64,000 bases of DNA, taken from contig CAZPRY010000017.1 of NCBI GenBank assembly GCA_964589175.1, positions 10,264 through 74,263 on the forward strand, given 5' to 3'. Made by a program: the position numbers and the translations under genes. The notes beneath the pieces are model-generated. The model had not been told where the DNA came from and made no database searches. It saw only the letters and a list, made by a program, of their open reading frames with translations. Source of the DNA: CAZPRY01 sp964589175 (GTDB lineage Bacteria > Fidelibacterota > UBA2242). Positions 9,400 to 16,881 of the stretch are shown one piece after another. Each line of letters opens with the position of its first letter. The stretch's first letter is position 1.

Positions 9400-10845
9400 A
9401 TGAGACCTAAAAGGCATTTATTCCTTGTGATCATGATTTTGATCGTTGGCTGGGTAACGGCCGTGCCGACTCATGGCGGAGAGCCTGAGCATAATTGCTA
9501 TTCCATCCTGGTCGGGAAAGACGCCTCCGAGAACGGCGCTGTTCTCTTTGCGCACAATGAGGACGATTGGGGCGATCAACTGGTAAACTGGTACAAGGTT
9601 CCGCGCCGGCAGCACGACCCGCAGGAGATGATCACCCTGAAAAACGGCGGTCAACTGGTGCAGGTCGACACGACCTGGGCCTATCTCTGGTTCGAATTGC
9701 CCGGGATGGACTTTGGCGACAGCTATATGAACGAGTGGGGCGTGACGATTGCCTCGAATGCCTGCCCCTCGCGCGAAGACCGCGCTGATCTGACTGACGG
9801 CGGAATCTGTTACTGGCTGCGCCGGGCCATGGCCGAACGGGCGACATCCGCCCGGGAAGCGGTGCATATCGGCGCTGCACTGATTGAGGCGTTTGGCTAT
9901 GCCTCGTCGGGCCGGACCTATTCGATTGCCGATCCGAACGAAGCCTGGATGCTGTCGGCCGTTCAGGGCCGCCATTGGATAGCGCAGCGCGTCCCCGATG
10001 AGGCCATGGCGATCATCCCGAATTATTATACCATTACCTCCATCGATCTTACGGATACGCTGAATTTCCTGGGTTCGGCGGACATCGTCGATTACGCCGT
10101 GGAGCGGGGCTGGTACGATGCGCTGCAGGACGGCGAGTTCTGTTTTCGCGAAGTATATGGAGCGCCGGCGGCGCTGGAAGATATGGGCAATATCGCCCGC
10201 AAATGGCGCGGCCTGAATCTGCTTGCCGGGACGCCATATTCGCTCGAAGATGATTTCCCCTTTGCCGTGAAGCCCCGCAGAAAGGTGAGCAAAACCGACC
10301 TGATGAAAACTCTGCGCGATCATTATGAAGGCAGCCGCTTCGAGTGCGCGGGAAATCCGCATGACAACGTAATTCACACGATCTGCGCTTCGGTTAATCA
10401 ATACGGCTTCGTGGCGGAACTGCGCAGCGGAATGCCTACGGAGATCGGCTCCGTGATGTGGCTGGCGCCGCGCCGGCCCTGCGTGCAGCCGTTCATTCCG
10501 ATCTATTGCGGAAGCACGGCCATGCCGGCGGGGTTTGCTTATACGGATTTCCAATCCGCGCTCGAACAGCATTATAATTTGCCGGAAGATATCTATGTCC
10601 CTAAACCGGAACCGGCCTACTGGGTATTTGCGGATTATTGCCGCAACATCGATTCCGCCTGGATGATGAAGTACCCCAAAGCCGCGCAGAGGGCGGCGCG
10701 GCTGCAGAAACGCTTATTACGAGCCCAGCCGAGAGTGGAGCGGAAAGTGCTGAAAATAGAAAACCGGAATCCGGAGACCGCCAGCCAAATCCTGACGATG
10801 TATACCGCCGCGGTCGCGAAGAGGTTGTGGAAGATGAGCAGGTGA
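9400..10845 (+). CDS. Exported C69-family dipeptidase (PepD type)
   Basis: N-terminal-nucleophile hydrolase of peptidase family C69, ~480 aa. After a signal peptide (LFLVIMILIVGWVTAV) comes HNCYSILVGKDAS, the place where processing exposes the catalytic Cys in family members, followed by the conserved HNED. Later segments such as YSIADPNEAWML, HDNVIHTICASV and RPCVQPFIPIY match the family. The start ATG 9400 lies 4 nt after the GNAT stop. It probably cleaves dipeptides in the periplasm, complementing the exported peptidase upstream. Family assignment is secure; secretion is predicted from the signal peptide. Confidence 0.87.
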   Translation: MRPKRHLFLVIMILIVGWVTAVPTHGGEPEHNCYSILVGKDASENGAVLFAHNEDDWGDQLVNWYKVPRRQHDPQEMITLKNGGQLVQVDTTWAYLWFELPGMDFGDSYMNEWGVTIASNACPSREDRADLTDGGICYWLRRAMAERATSAREAVHIGAALIEAFGYASSGRTYSIADPNEAWMLSAVQGRHWIAQRVPDEAMAIIPNYYTITSIDLTDTLNFLGSADIVDYAVERGWYDALQDGEFCFREVYGAPAALEDMGNIARKWRGLNLLAGTPYSLEDDFPFAVKPRRKVSKTDLMKTLRDHYEGSRFECAGNPHDNVIHTICASVNQYGFVAELRSGMPTEIGSVMWLAPRRPCVQPFIPIYCGSTAMPAGFAYTDFQSALEQHYNLPEDIYVPKPEPAYWVFADYCRNIDSAWMMKYPKAAQRAARLQKRLLRAQPRVERKVLKIENRNPETASQILTMYTAAVAKRLWKMSR

Positions 10846-10890
10846 AAAATTCAAGCCTCCCGGAGTGATGCCTGTCCCGGAGTGGCGGGA

Positions 10891-10907
10891 AACCTCCGGA
10901 GGTATTA
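10891..10907. repeat. CCTCCGGAGG palindrome, left flank of the GNAT module
   Basis: AACCTCCGGAGGTATTA contains a 12-bp perfect palindrome (10892-10903). A near copy, AACCTCCGGGAGGATTA, lies at 11793-11809 on the other side of the small-protein/GNAT pair. A third related core (CCTCCCGGAG) lies just upstream near 10857. Confidence 0.55.
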
Positions 10908-10918
10908 ATCAAAGAATT

Positions 10919-11024
10919 CCCCTTGGCTTGCCTCGGGGTTACCTTACAAAAGGAAGAGTTTGAGAAACCCTGGTGTCTCATTTGAGACTATTACCGATAA
11001 GATACCTCGATGCTTGCGTCGAGG
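10919..11024. repeat. Pair of GC-rich hairpins with CTTG loops
   Basis: Two related hairpins lie downstream of the GNAT-like gene. The first (from about 10919) has CCCC and GGGG arms around a degenerate GG-CTTG-CC stem. The second (11005-11024) has 9-bp arms CCTCGATGC/GCGTCGAGG around TT. They share the CTTG centre and look like members of a dispersed palindromic family; the second could also help end transcription of the minus-strand GNAT gene. No T-run follows either. Confidence 0.5.
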
Positions 11025-11032
11025 AGATTCAA

Positions 11033-11584
11033 TCAAATCCGTTTTATCATCTGCAAGTAGCCGTTCTGAATTTGCAATAGCGAAAAATCGTTTGCTTCGT
11101 AATACTGGCGAAGTTTCTGCACATTCCGGCATTCCACCAAGGCCAGTCGCCCGCCAGTAAAATATTGAACACGTGAGATAACCTTAAATATCTGTTCGAG
11201 AATATATTGACCGGTAAGTTCCTGACGAAAGGGATCATTTTTTCCAAGTTGTCCGATCAGGACCACTGGAATCACCCGGTCTGTTTTTCCAAAACCTTGT
11301 AGTTGCTTGACCTTTGTTATAGAGACCGATTCATCCAGAGATAGACCTTTCAAAGCAATGGAGAAATATCCCAGCAGATGAATTTCATTTTTGTCATTTT
11401 CTTCAACTCCTGCGATTATGTAGCTTCGACATATATTATGTTCTTGAAAATCGATAGCATTATTATGTAGAAAAGTCTCAACTTCCGATTCAAGGGAACA
11501 TAAAAAGGAATTTAAAAAGATCTGAATCTGTGATTTATCTTGCTGACCTATGAGGTCTTCGAGTGAGAGCAGTACTTTTCGAAT
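11033..11584 (-). CDS. GNAT-fold protein, toxin-like partner, apparent AUU start
   Basis: The frame is open from a stop at 11612 to 11033 but has no ATG/GTG/TTG before 11353, which is deep in the conserved part. The protein matches a GNAT family that pairs with small upstream proteins: SLEDLIGQQ, FLCSLESEVETFL, SYIIAGVE, LLGYFSIALKGL, then VVLIGQLGKND and a final YYEANDF. Initiation at ATT 11584 (183 aa) fits best: a strong AAGGGG lies 7 nt upstream, and homologues begin at about this point. It overlaps the upstream small gene by 37 nt in another frame, typical of coupled toxin-antitoxin genes. Function as an acetyltransferase toxin is inferred from context. AT-rich compared with neighbours. 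Confidence 0.65.
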   Translation of the reverse strand: MRKVLLSLEDLIGQQDKSQIQIFLNSFLCSLESEVETFLHNNAIDFQEHNICRSYIIAGVEENDKNEIHLLGYFSIALKGLSLDESVSITKVKQLQGFGKTDRVIPVVLIGQLGKNDPFRQELTGQYILEQIFKVISRVQYFTGGRLALVECRNVQKLRQYYEANDFSLLQIQNGYLQMIKRI

Positions 11585-11736
11585 AGTTTGGCCCCTTCTT
11601 TCAGGTTCCGGTCAATATTCCGTGAACTGATATTTCCAGTCACAGGTTTTGGGTCGGAGCCCAGTACTTTCCCGAGGCGCTTGACGCTGGCTTCTGACTT
11701 CACTTTGATGTCTTTGGTAAAGGATCGTGTTGACAT
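11548..11736 (-). CDS. Small basic protein, putative antitoxin of the GNAT pair
   Basis: A 62-aa basic protein (MSTRSFTKDIKVKSE...) without a recognised named domain. It starts with ATG behind GGAGAG and a good promoter at 11753-11781. Its end overlaps the start of the GNAT-like gene. Small proteins with an N-terminal (K/R)SFTK segment followed by a GNAT gene recur in bacteria, as far as I recall, supporting a paired function. The role as antitoxin or repressor is inference. The N-terminal part resembles a short strand-helix-helix DNA-binding layout, but this is not demonstrable by eye. Confidence 0.6.
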   Translation of the reverse strand: MSTRSFTKDIKVKSEASVKRLGKVLGSDPKPVTGNISSRNIDRNLKEGAKLFEKYCSHSKTS

Positions 11737-11752
11737 GTTTTCTCTCCGGAAA

Positions 11753-11781
11753 AATATAGTGTTAATAACTGAAAATTACAA
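11753..11781 (-). promoter_or_regulatory. Sigma-70-type promoter of the small-protein/GNAT pair, with candidate operator
   Basis: On the minus strand TTGTAA (11781-11776), 17-nt spacer, TATATT (11758-11753), close to the housekeeping consensus. The spacer includes GTTA-A-TAAC (11761-11769), a small inverted repeat in the position expected for an autoregulatory operator. The start codon is 17 nt past the -10 element. Confidence 0.55.
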
Positions 11782-11792
11782 CAGATGTATTC

Positions 11793-11809
11793 AACCTCCG
11801 GGAGGATTA
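11793..11809. repeat. CCTCCGGGAGG palindrome, right flank of the GNAT module
   Basis: AACCTCCGGGAGGATTA, differing from the copy at 10891-10907 by one inserted G and one missing T. The two copies bracket the putative toxin-antitoxin pair about 0.9 kb apart. Confidence 0.55.
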
Positions 11810-11989
11810 GCCGAGGTCCATACTGTTTCCTTTTTTCACGATATCGTTGAAATTTTACACGCCTTGAATTCCAATCTTGAAAATAAGCTGTTGATATTGT
11901 GCGACTTACTGTTCTGGTACGGGCTTTGTTGCCATAGCATACGGGGATGCCGATGGGGGACAGCCCCTGAACAGGACGGGTATCAGACT

Positions 11990-12034
11990 GGCAAGGTAGA
12001 TTAACGGCGGAGGGGAATCTACCTTTGCCTTTTT
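11990..12034 (+). terminator. Intrinsic terminator or attenuator upstream of the dihydrofolate reductase gene
   Basis: GGCAA-GGTAGA (11990-12000) pairs with TCTACC-T-TTGCC (12018-12029), an 11-bp stem with one bulge, followed at once by TTTTT. It reads on the plus strand, 108 bp before the dihydrofolate reductase start, with no upstream plus-strand gene. It may end a small untranslated RNA or act as an attenuator in the leader. Confidence 0.65.
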
Positions 12035-12141
12035 ATAGCCGGGGCGGCTGCCTTTCCATCGAATATTCTGCGATTCCTAGTGATTTGGCGTAACTTACCC
12101 GTTACCCGGCCCTCTAAAGGCCAAAGAAGGGGACCATTGGT

Positions 12142-12657
12142 ATGAAAATAGCCATCATCACTGCCCGAGCGAAAAACAACATTATCGGAAAAAGCGACCG
12201 GCTGCCTTGGCATTTGCCCGAGGACATGCGGTATTTTAAAGCCAAAACCGCCGGGCATTTCGTCCTGATGGGTCGTAAGACCTACGAATCGATCGGCAAG
12301 AAACTGCCCGATAGAAAAGTCATCATTGCGACCAAAGATCGATCTTTCCAGGCCGATGATTGTATCGTTGTAAATACGATCGAAGCGGGCATCGCCCATG
12401 CCAGGCAGCAGGGCGAAACTGAACTGTTTATTGCGGGCGGGGCGAGTATCTATGCGCAGACCCTGCTGCTGGCCGATCAGATTTACATGACCGAAGTTGA
12501 GCAGGAATTTGAGGGTAACGCCTATTTTCCCGATCTCGATCCCACGATCTGGCGCATCTGTAACCGCGAGACGCTGCCGCCCGAAGGCGACCGGTCTTTC
12601 CCGCTGACGTTCACATTTTATGAAAAGCGCAGCAACCTGCCGAAGTGCAGCGCGTAA
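12142..12657 (+). CDS. folA: Dihydrofolate reductase
   Basis: Reduces dihydrofolate to tetrahydrofolate with NADPH. Conserved positions are all visible in the 171-aa chain: N-terminal IITARAKNNIIG, the substrate-site LPWHLPEDMRYFK with its acidic residue (E in LPED), the NADPH site MGRKTYESIGK, LPDRKVIIATKD, and GGASIYAQ near residue 98. The start follows AAGAAGGGG. It stands alone: no thymidylate synthase gene lies next to it. A candidate attenuator precedes it. Assignment is secure. Confidence 0.96.
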   Translation: MKIAIITARAKNNIIGKSDRLPWHLPEDMRYFKAKTAGHFVLMGRKTYESIGKKLPDRKVIIATKDRSFQADDCIVVNTIEAGIAHARQQGETELFIAGGASIYAQTLLLADQIYMTEVEQEFEGNAYFPDLDPTIWRICNRETLPPEGDRSFPLTFTFYEKRSNLPKCSA

Positions 12658-12804
12658 GATTTTCCCGGATTTTATCCGACTCTTATTCCGTTTATAAAGA
12701 AATAATTCCCACCACTGACTGAGACATCAATCCGTCGTTTCTAAGAATCCCGCCAATCAAACATCTGAAATACCGGGAATTTGGGACGTCGGTTATGAAT
12801 TCTC

Positions 12805-12837
12805 TTGCAGCCTTTTCAAAATAAATTATTAACTTTA
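12805..12837 (+). promoter_or_regulatory. Bacteroidota-type promoter candidate for the LolA-like lipoprotein gene
   Basis: CTTG (ending 12807), 22-nt spacer and TAACTTTA (12830-12837) resemble TTTG/TAnnTTTG with one mismatch in each box. It is near the ATG at 12867. Weak. Confidence 0.25.
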
Positions 12838-12866
12838 GCAAACAGAAAACGATGGGATCGGATTAT

Positions 12867-13610
12867 ATGAAGCGGTATGCAAAGTTGTGGGTGTTGGTTC
12901 TTCTGTCTGTTCCGGGACTCCCCGGCTGTTCGCCCGCTGGTTGGAACGATCCGTATCTGATTCTGCAAAAGTACTATAATGCGATCGGCGGAATCCGCAG
13001 AGTCAAAGCCGAGAAGACCCGCTATTATGAAGGCACAATCACGATTGTGAATCCGGGATATGAGGGGACGATCAAGATCTGGGAGAAATTACCCTGCCTC
13101 AGCCGCTCGGAGGTGGATTTTGGAGAGGTCAGCAATATCGAAGCCCAAAATGCCGTGATGAACTGGAACGAGGATTGGAGCGGCCGCATTCATATCGCCG
13201 ATGACAGCCTGACGTTGGGACGCAAGCGAATCGATCAGCTGCTTAACACCTGCGATCACGCCAATCGAAGATCGAAGAATTTCCGGCTGAGTTACGCAGG
13301 GACGGACTCGCTGGGCAGCGATCTGTGCCGGGTGATCCGGATATTAAACACGCAAAACAGCGATACCACCTACCAATATTTCAGTGTCGATAATGATTAT
13401 CTGGTGAAGCAGGTACGCAAGCAGGATGAAGAGATCAATATACTCTTTGCGGATTTTCGGGAGTATGACGGGATTATCCGGTCTTTTCACTGGGTCATCG
13501 AATACCCCGCGTACGATCAGCAGCAGATCATCGAGATTCACAAAATAGAGACGAACCTGGACATTCCCGATTCGATCTTTCAGGCCCCGGAGCTGGCCGA
13601 TTACAAATAG
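12867..13610 (+). CDS. LolA-like outer-membrane-lipoprotein-sorting-type lipoprotein
   Basis: A 247-aa lipoprotein: signal peptide with lipobox GLPGC. The mature part begins DPYLILQKYYNAIGGIRRV, the typical opening of the LolA/LolB-like family that includes proteins annotated as outer membrane lipoprotein-sorting (COG2834), and continues with beta-rich segments suitable for a half-barrel lipid-binding fold. It precedes an MMPL/RND exporter by 108 bp, a pairing common in bacteria, suggesting that the two move a lipid or lipidated substrate through the periplasm. An ATG at 12852 is an alternative start. The substrate is unknown. Confidence 0.7.
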   Translation: MKRYAKLWVLVLLSVPGLPGCSPAGWNDPYLILQKYYNAIGGIRRVKAEKTRYYEGTITIVNPGYEGTIKIWEKLPCLSRSEVDFGEVSNIEAQNAVMNWNEDWSGRIHIADDSLTLGRKRIDQLLNTCDHANRRSKNFRLSYAGTDSLGSDLCRVIRILNTQNSDTTYQYFSVDNDYLVKQVRKQDEEINILFADFREYDGIIRSFHWVIEYPAYDQQQIIEIHKIETNLDIPDSIFQAPELADYK

Positions 13611-13624
13611 CCGGAATGCAGACA

Positions 13625-13660
13625 GGTTTTATGGGAGAAACGCCCGATTTCTCTAAAACC
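13625..13660 (+). other. Hairpin between lipoprotein and exporter genes
   Basis: Nested stems GGTTTT/AAAACC (13625-13630, 13655-13660) and GAGAAA/TTTCTC (13635-13640, 13648-13653). No T-run follows, so it may stabilise or attenuate the operon mRNA rather than end it. Confidence 0.35.
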
Positions 13661-13718
13661 GGAGTTAAGGGGAATTGCTATCAGTTATCTAAATTAATAT
13701 GCAAACAGAGACGCAACT

Positions 13719-16010
13719 ATGAACAGAATCGGTGAATTCATTTTATCCCACAGGCTGCTCCTGATGATATTGATTTTGGGGCTGACCGTGCTGGCCTTTT
13801 TTCAGATGAAGGAACTTAAGATCGAGGACGATGAAACGACCTGGTTTTCGCAGAACGACCAAACCCTGGCCGTCTACCATGAATTCAAGAATAATTTTTC
13901 GTCAACGAATTTCGTCGTCGTGGCTTATAAAACCGATAGTATTTTTACGGCCCCGGAGATGGAGTACCTGGGACATTTAACGGACATCCTGGCTGAAGTT
14001 CCCTATGTTACGGAAGCCCTGAGCCTGGCGAATATCGATGACATCGTCGGGACCGAGGAGGGGCTGGAGGTCATAGCGCTCGTGCCCGATACCGAACTCA
14101 CGGATGAAGTCGTGCAGAACATCCGGGAGCGGATAGCTATGAATCCGTTCTATGAAGGGGGCCTGATTTCAGCGGACGGCAGGACCGCGGCGATTCTTCT
14201 ATCCATTGGAAATACGGGTAAGACGAAGAGTCCGCTGGGGGTTGTCACAGAAGCGCTGAATCACGATATCCGTCAGATTCTGGAGACGGAATCCCGGAAA
14301 ACCGGCCGGACTTTCTATCTCAGCGGTGACCTCATCAAAGACGGTGAAATCGAAATCATGATGTCACTCGACATGGAACGGTTTTTCCCGCTATCGCTCT
14401 TGCTCACGGCTGTGATTATCTTCGTGCTGTTTCGAAGCCTGGTAGCGGTGGCCATCTCGCTTCTGACCGTCATAATCGCCATGGTCTGGACGCTGGGACT
14501 CAAGGGCGCGTTCAATTCGCCGATTACCCCGGTTTCCACGACGCTCTTTGCACTGATCACGATCATCGGGATTGCGAACGCCATTCACCTGATCAGTCAT
14601 TACCGGCTCGAATTCGCAAAGACCGGGGATGCGCGCAAGTCTATCCTGAAAAGCTATGGCCTGGCCGGCAAGGCCTGCCTGTTTACGTCGTTGACCACCG
14701 CGATCGGCTTCGGATCGCTGGTCGTAAGTTCCATTCCCGGAATTCGCAACCTGGGGTTCTTCGCGGCCTTTGGAATTATGAGCACCTTTCTGCTTTCGAT
14801 CATCATTGTCCCGAGCGGGATCATGCAGTTCGGAATCCGAAGCGCCACCAGGCCAAAGTCATCCGCGTCTACCCGGCCGATGCTGAGGTCAATCGCCAAT
14901 TTCAACCGCCGGCACCCGCGCTCAATTTTACTTGCCGGGCTCGTGATTGTCGTATTCATGGCTTTCGGGATTCCCCGCATAAGGGTGGAAGGTTCCATGC
15001 TGGAATATTTGAAGAAGAGCACGCGCCTGCGCATCGCTACGGATTTTATTGACCAGAACCTGGTGGGGGTTTCCAGTACCGAGCTGGTTCTGTACGGTGA
15101 GGCGGATGATTTCAAGAACCCCGATTACCTGCATAAGATCGAACACCTGCAGGAGACCGTTTTGGCCGACCCGAAGGTTGCCAAGGCGTACGCGATTACC
15201 GATTATATCAAATTAATTTACCGGGCGCTGAATAACGATGAGGAAGCCTACTACCGGATTCCGGACAGCCGGGAAGCCGTGGCGCAGAGCCTGTTTCTAT
15301 ACGAAATTGCCGGCGGCGAGGAGATCGAGGATTATGTCAGCCTAAACTACGACATCGCGCGCATATCGATCATCACCCGCCAGATGAACGGTGACGAGCG
15401 GCGCCAGCTGATTGCCGGTATCCAAAGCTATATCGACCAGAATCTTTCCGATCTAAAGGTGGAGATTACGGGATTGGATGACCTCATCAATAAGGTGACC
15501 GATAACATTATTTCGACCCAGATCGAGAGTTTCGGCCTGGCGTTCTTCGTCATTTTGATCATTATGCTGGTCGTTTTCGGATTAAAAGCCGGGTTGCTCA
15601 GTATTATCCCCAACATTTTCCCGATCGTTTTCGTTTTCGGTTTCATGGGCTATTGCGGATTTGATCTGAATATGGCGACGGCCATTATCGCGTCGATCGC
15701 CATCGGGATGGTGGTGGATGACACGATCCATTACTTTTCCCATTTCAAGGAACAATATGCGGAGGTCGGCGATTGCGATCTGGCCATGCAGCGCGCCCTG
15801 GAGAATGTGGGGAGGGCCTTGATCTTCACGTCCGCCGCACTTGTCCTGGGCTTCCTGATTTTCCTGTTTTCCAGGACCCGCATTCTGATGGACTTCGGCA
15901 TTCTTTCCAGTATTGCGATCCTGACGGCGCTGCTGGGTGACCTGTTCATCGGCCCGGTATTGCTCATGAAAATCCCGGTGTTCCGGCGTAAGAATCGTTC
16001 CCAAAATTGA
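13719..16010 (+). CDS. MMPL/RND-superfamily exporter
   Basis: A 763-aa inner-membrane protein with the duplicated RND layout: TM1 (~residues 12-32), a periplasmic domain to ~215, a five-TM block (~220-370; includes the sterol-sensing-like region around IITIIGIANAIHLISHYR), TM7 (~395-412), a second periplasmic domain to ~600, and a final five-TM block with IGMVVDDTIHYFSHFK, a motif typical of the COG1033 group. Membrane Asp residues in VVDDT are the expected proton-relay site. It follows a LolA-like lipoprotein, consistent with export of a lipidic compound. Overall family is secure, cargo unknown. Confidence 0.9.
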   Translation: MNRIGEFILSHRLLLMILILGLTVLAFFQMKELKIEDDETTWFSQNDQTLAVYHEFKNNFSSTNFVVVAYKTDSIFTAPEMEYLGHLTDILAEVPYVTEALSLANIDDIVGTEEGLEVIALVPDTELTDEVVQNIRERIAMNPFYEGGLISADGRTAAILLSIGNTGKTKSPLGVVTEALNHDIRQILETESRKTGRTFYLSGDLIKDGEIEIMMSLDMERFFPLSLLLTAVIIFVLFRSLVAVAISLLTVIIAMVWTLGLKGAFNSPITPVSTTLFALITIIGIANAIHLISHYRLEFAKTGDARKSILKSYGLAGKACLFTSLTTAIGFGSLVVSSIPGIRNLGFFAAFGIMSTFLLSIIIVPSGIMQFGIRSATRPKSSASTRPMLRSIANFNRRHPRSILLAGLVIVVFMAFGIPRIRVEGSMLEYLKKSTRLRIATDFIDQNLVGVSSTELVLYGEADDFKNPDYLHKIEHLQETVLADPKVAKAYAITDYIKLIYRALNNDEEAYYRIPDSREAVAQSLFLYEIAGGEEIEDYVSLNYDIARISIITRQMNGDERRQLIAGIQSYIDQNLSDLKVEITGLDDLINKVTDNIISTQIESFGLAFFVILIIMLVVFGLKAGLLSIIPNIFPIVFVFGFMGYCGFDLNMATAIIASIAIGMVVDDTIHYFSHFKEQYAEVGDCDLAMQRALENVGRALIFTSAALVLGFLIFLFSRTRILMDFGILSSIAILTALLGDLFIGPVLLMKIPVFRRKNRSQN

Positions 16011-16039
16011 AAAGGTAAAAGACCTAAAGGAGGGTACAG

Positions 16040-16648
16040 ATGCAGGCGAAGATCCACTGGCTCGGTCATTCCGGCTTTAAAATTACCGGAGAAAAAACCA
16101 TCTATTTCGATCCGTACCAGATTGCCGATACGCAGAAGGCGGATATCATTTTAATCAGCCACGATCATTACGATCATCTTTCCCTGCGGGATATCGGTTT
16201 GATCCGCTCCAAGGAGACGACGATTGTCGTTCCGGAAGAAATCAATTCGACTCTGCTTGGAGATGTTCGTTCGCTTTATCCTGGCGATGCGATCGAAATC
16301 AGCGGAGTACAGATTCAGGCCGTTCCGGCTTACAATATCGGGAAGCCGTTTCACCCGAAATCGAAATACTACCTGGGTTACATCGTTACGATGGGCGGCG
16401 AATCGTTTTATCACAGCGGCGACACGGATTATATCCCGGAAATGAAGGCCATAAGGGCGGATGTCGTCATGCTGCCGGTCAGCGGGACCTATACGATGAC
16501 CGCGGAGGAGGCGGCCCGGGCGGTGGCGGATATCCAGCCCAAAATCGCGATCCCGATGCATTGGGGCAGCGTCGCCGGTTCGCGCGCGGATGCGGAACGG
16601 TTCAAGCAGCTTTGCCAATGCGAGGTGTGGATTCCGGAGAAGACGTAG
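16040..16648 (+). CDS. MBL-fold metal-dependent hydrolase (UPF0173-like)
   Basis: A compact 202-aa metallo-beta-lactamase-fold protein. The metal site HxHxDH is SHDHYDHLS (near residue 40), with later ligands in YHSGDTD and the final PMHWGS His, as in the UPF0173/YtkL group. Strong AAAGGAGG ribosome binding site, 29 bp after the MMPL exporter stop, so probably the last gene of that operon. Relatives include phospholipase-like and phosphonate-pathway hydrolases, but the substrate cannot be inferred. Confidence 0.87.
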   Translation: MQAKIHWLGHSGFKITGEKTIYFDPYQIADTQKADIILISHDHYDHLSLRDIGLIRSKETTIVVPEEINSTLLGDVRSLYPGDAIEISGVQIQAVPAYNIGKPFHPKSKYYLGYIVTMGGESFYHSGDTDYIPEMKAIRADVVMLPVSGTYTMTAEEAARAVADIQPKIAIPMHWGSVAGSRADAERFKQLCQCEVWIPEKT

Positions 16649-16671
16649 GACCAACACCCTTGTTTGTTAAT

Positions 16672-16736
16672 CTCGTTACGGGGTTGTACTCCGTAGCGGT
16701 GACCGATGACGTTCCCGAGTGCAACCCGGGAACGAG
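16672..16736. repeat. Palindromic intergenic repeat A (CTCGTT...AACGAG)
   Basis: A 65-bp unit bounded by CTCGTT and AACGAG. It contains two hairpins: CGTTACGG/CCGTAGCG, and a perfect CGTTCCCG/CGGGAACG at 16710-16717 and 16727-16734. The second hairpin resembles the widespread intergenic repeat with a GTTCCC...GGGAAC core. Confidence 0.6.
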
Positions 16737-16757
16737 GTAAAAGAATTTCCACATGCC

Positions 16758-16822
16758 GCCCCGTTGGGGCTGGGCTATTGTTTTCCTGGGGATTGACTAT
16801 AGACATTTCATCCCTGCGGGAT
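16758..16822. repeat. Intergenic repeat B (two short hairpins)
   Basis: GCCCC-GTT-GGGGC (16758-16770) and ATCCC-TGC-GGGAT (16810-16822) separated by ~40 bp including ACTATAGACATTTC. The arrangement resembles a dispersed repeat seen in genomes of uncultured bacteria. Recognition is from memory of the motif, not from a search. Confidence 0.5.
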
Positions 16823-16881
16823 TCAGGGCCCGGCGTTATGCTGTTGGTTTTATCCCCAAAGTAATATCATAGTCCGAGTTC

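Larger units (their letters stand above)
11737..12141. other. Non-coding region between the GNAT module and dihydrofolate reductase
   Basis: About 400 bp without a convincing gene on either strand. It holds the minus-strand promoter at 11753-11781, the palindrome at 11793-11809, a GGGGACAGCCCC hairpin near 11956 that resembles the outer end of IS1182-type elements, and a strong plus-strand intrinsic terminator at 11990-12034 with no plus-strand gene before it. The AAGAAGGGG before 12142 is the ribosome binding site of the dihydrofolate reductase gene. Confidence 0.5.

Noticed and set aside
9418..10572. Minus-strand frame of 384 codons
   Set aside because: Fully antisense to the C69 peptidase gene; no recognisable domain.
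11956..11967. GGGGACAGCCCC hairpin as an IS1182 end
   Set aside because: Only 12 bp, no matching partner end or transposase in the region; mentioned in the intergenic entry only.
11588..12004. Plus-strand frame of 138 codons before the dihydrofolate reductase gene
   Set aside because: First third is antisense to the small putative antitoxin gene, no ribosome binding site, no domain.
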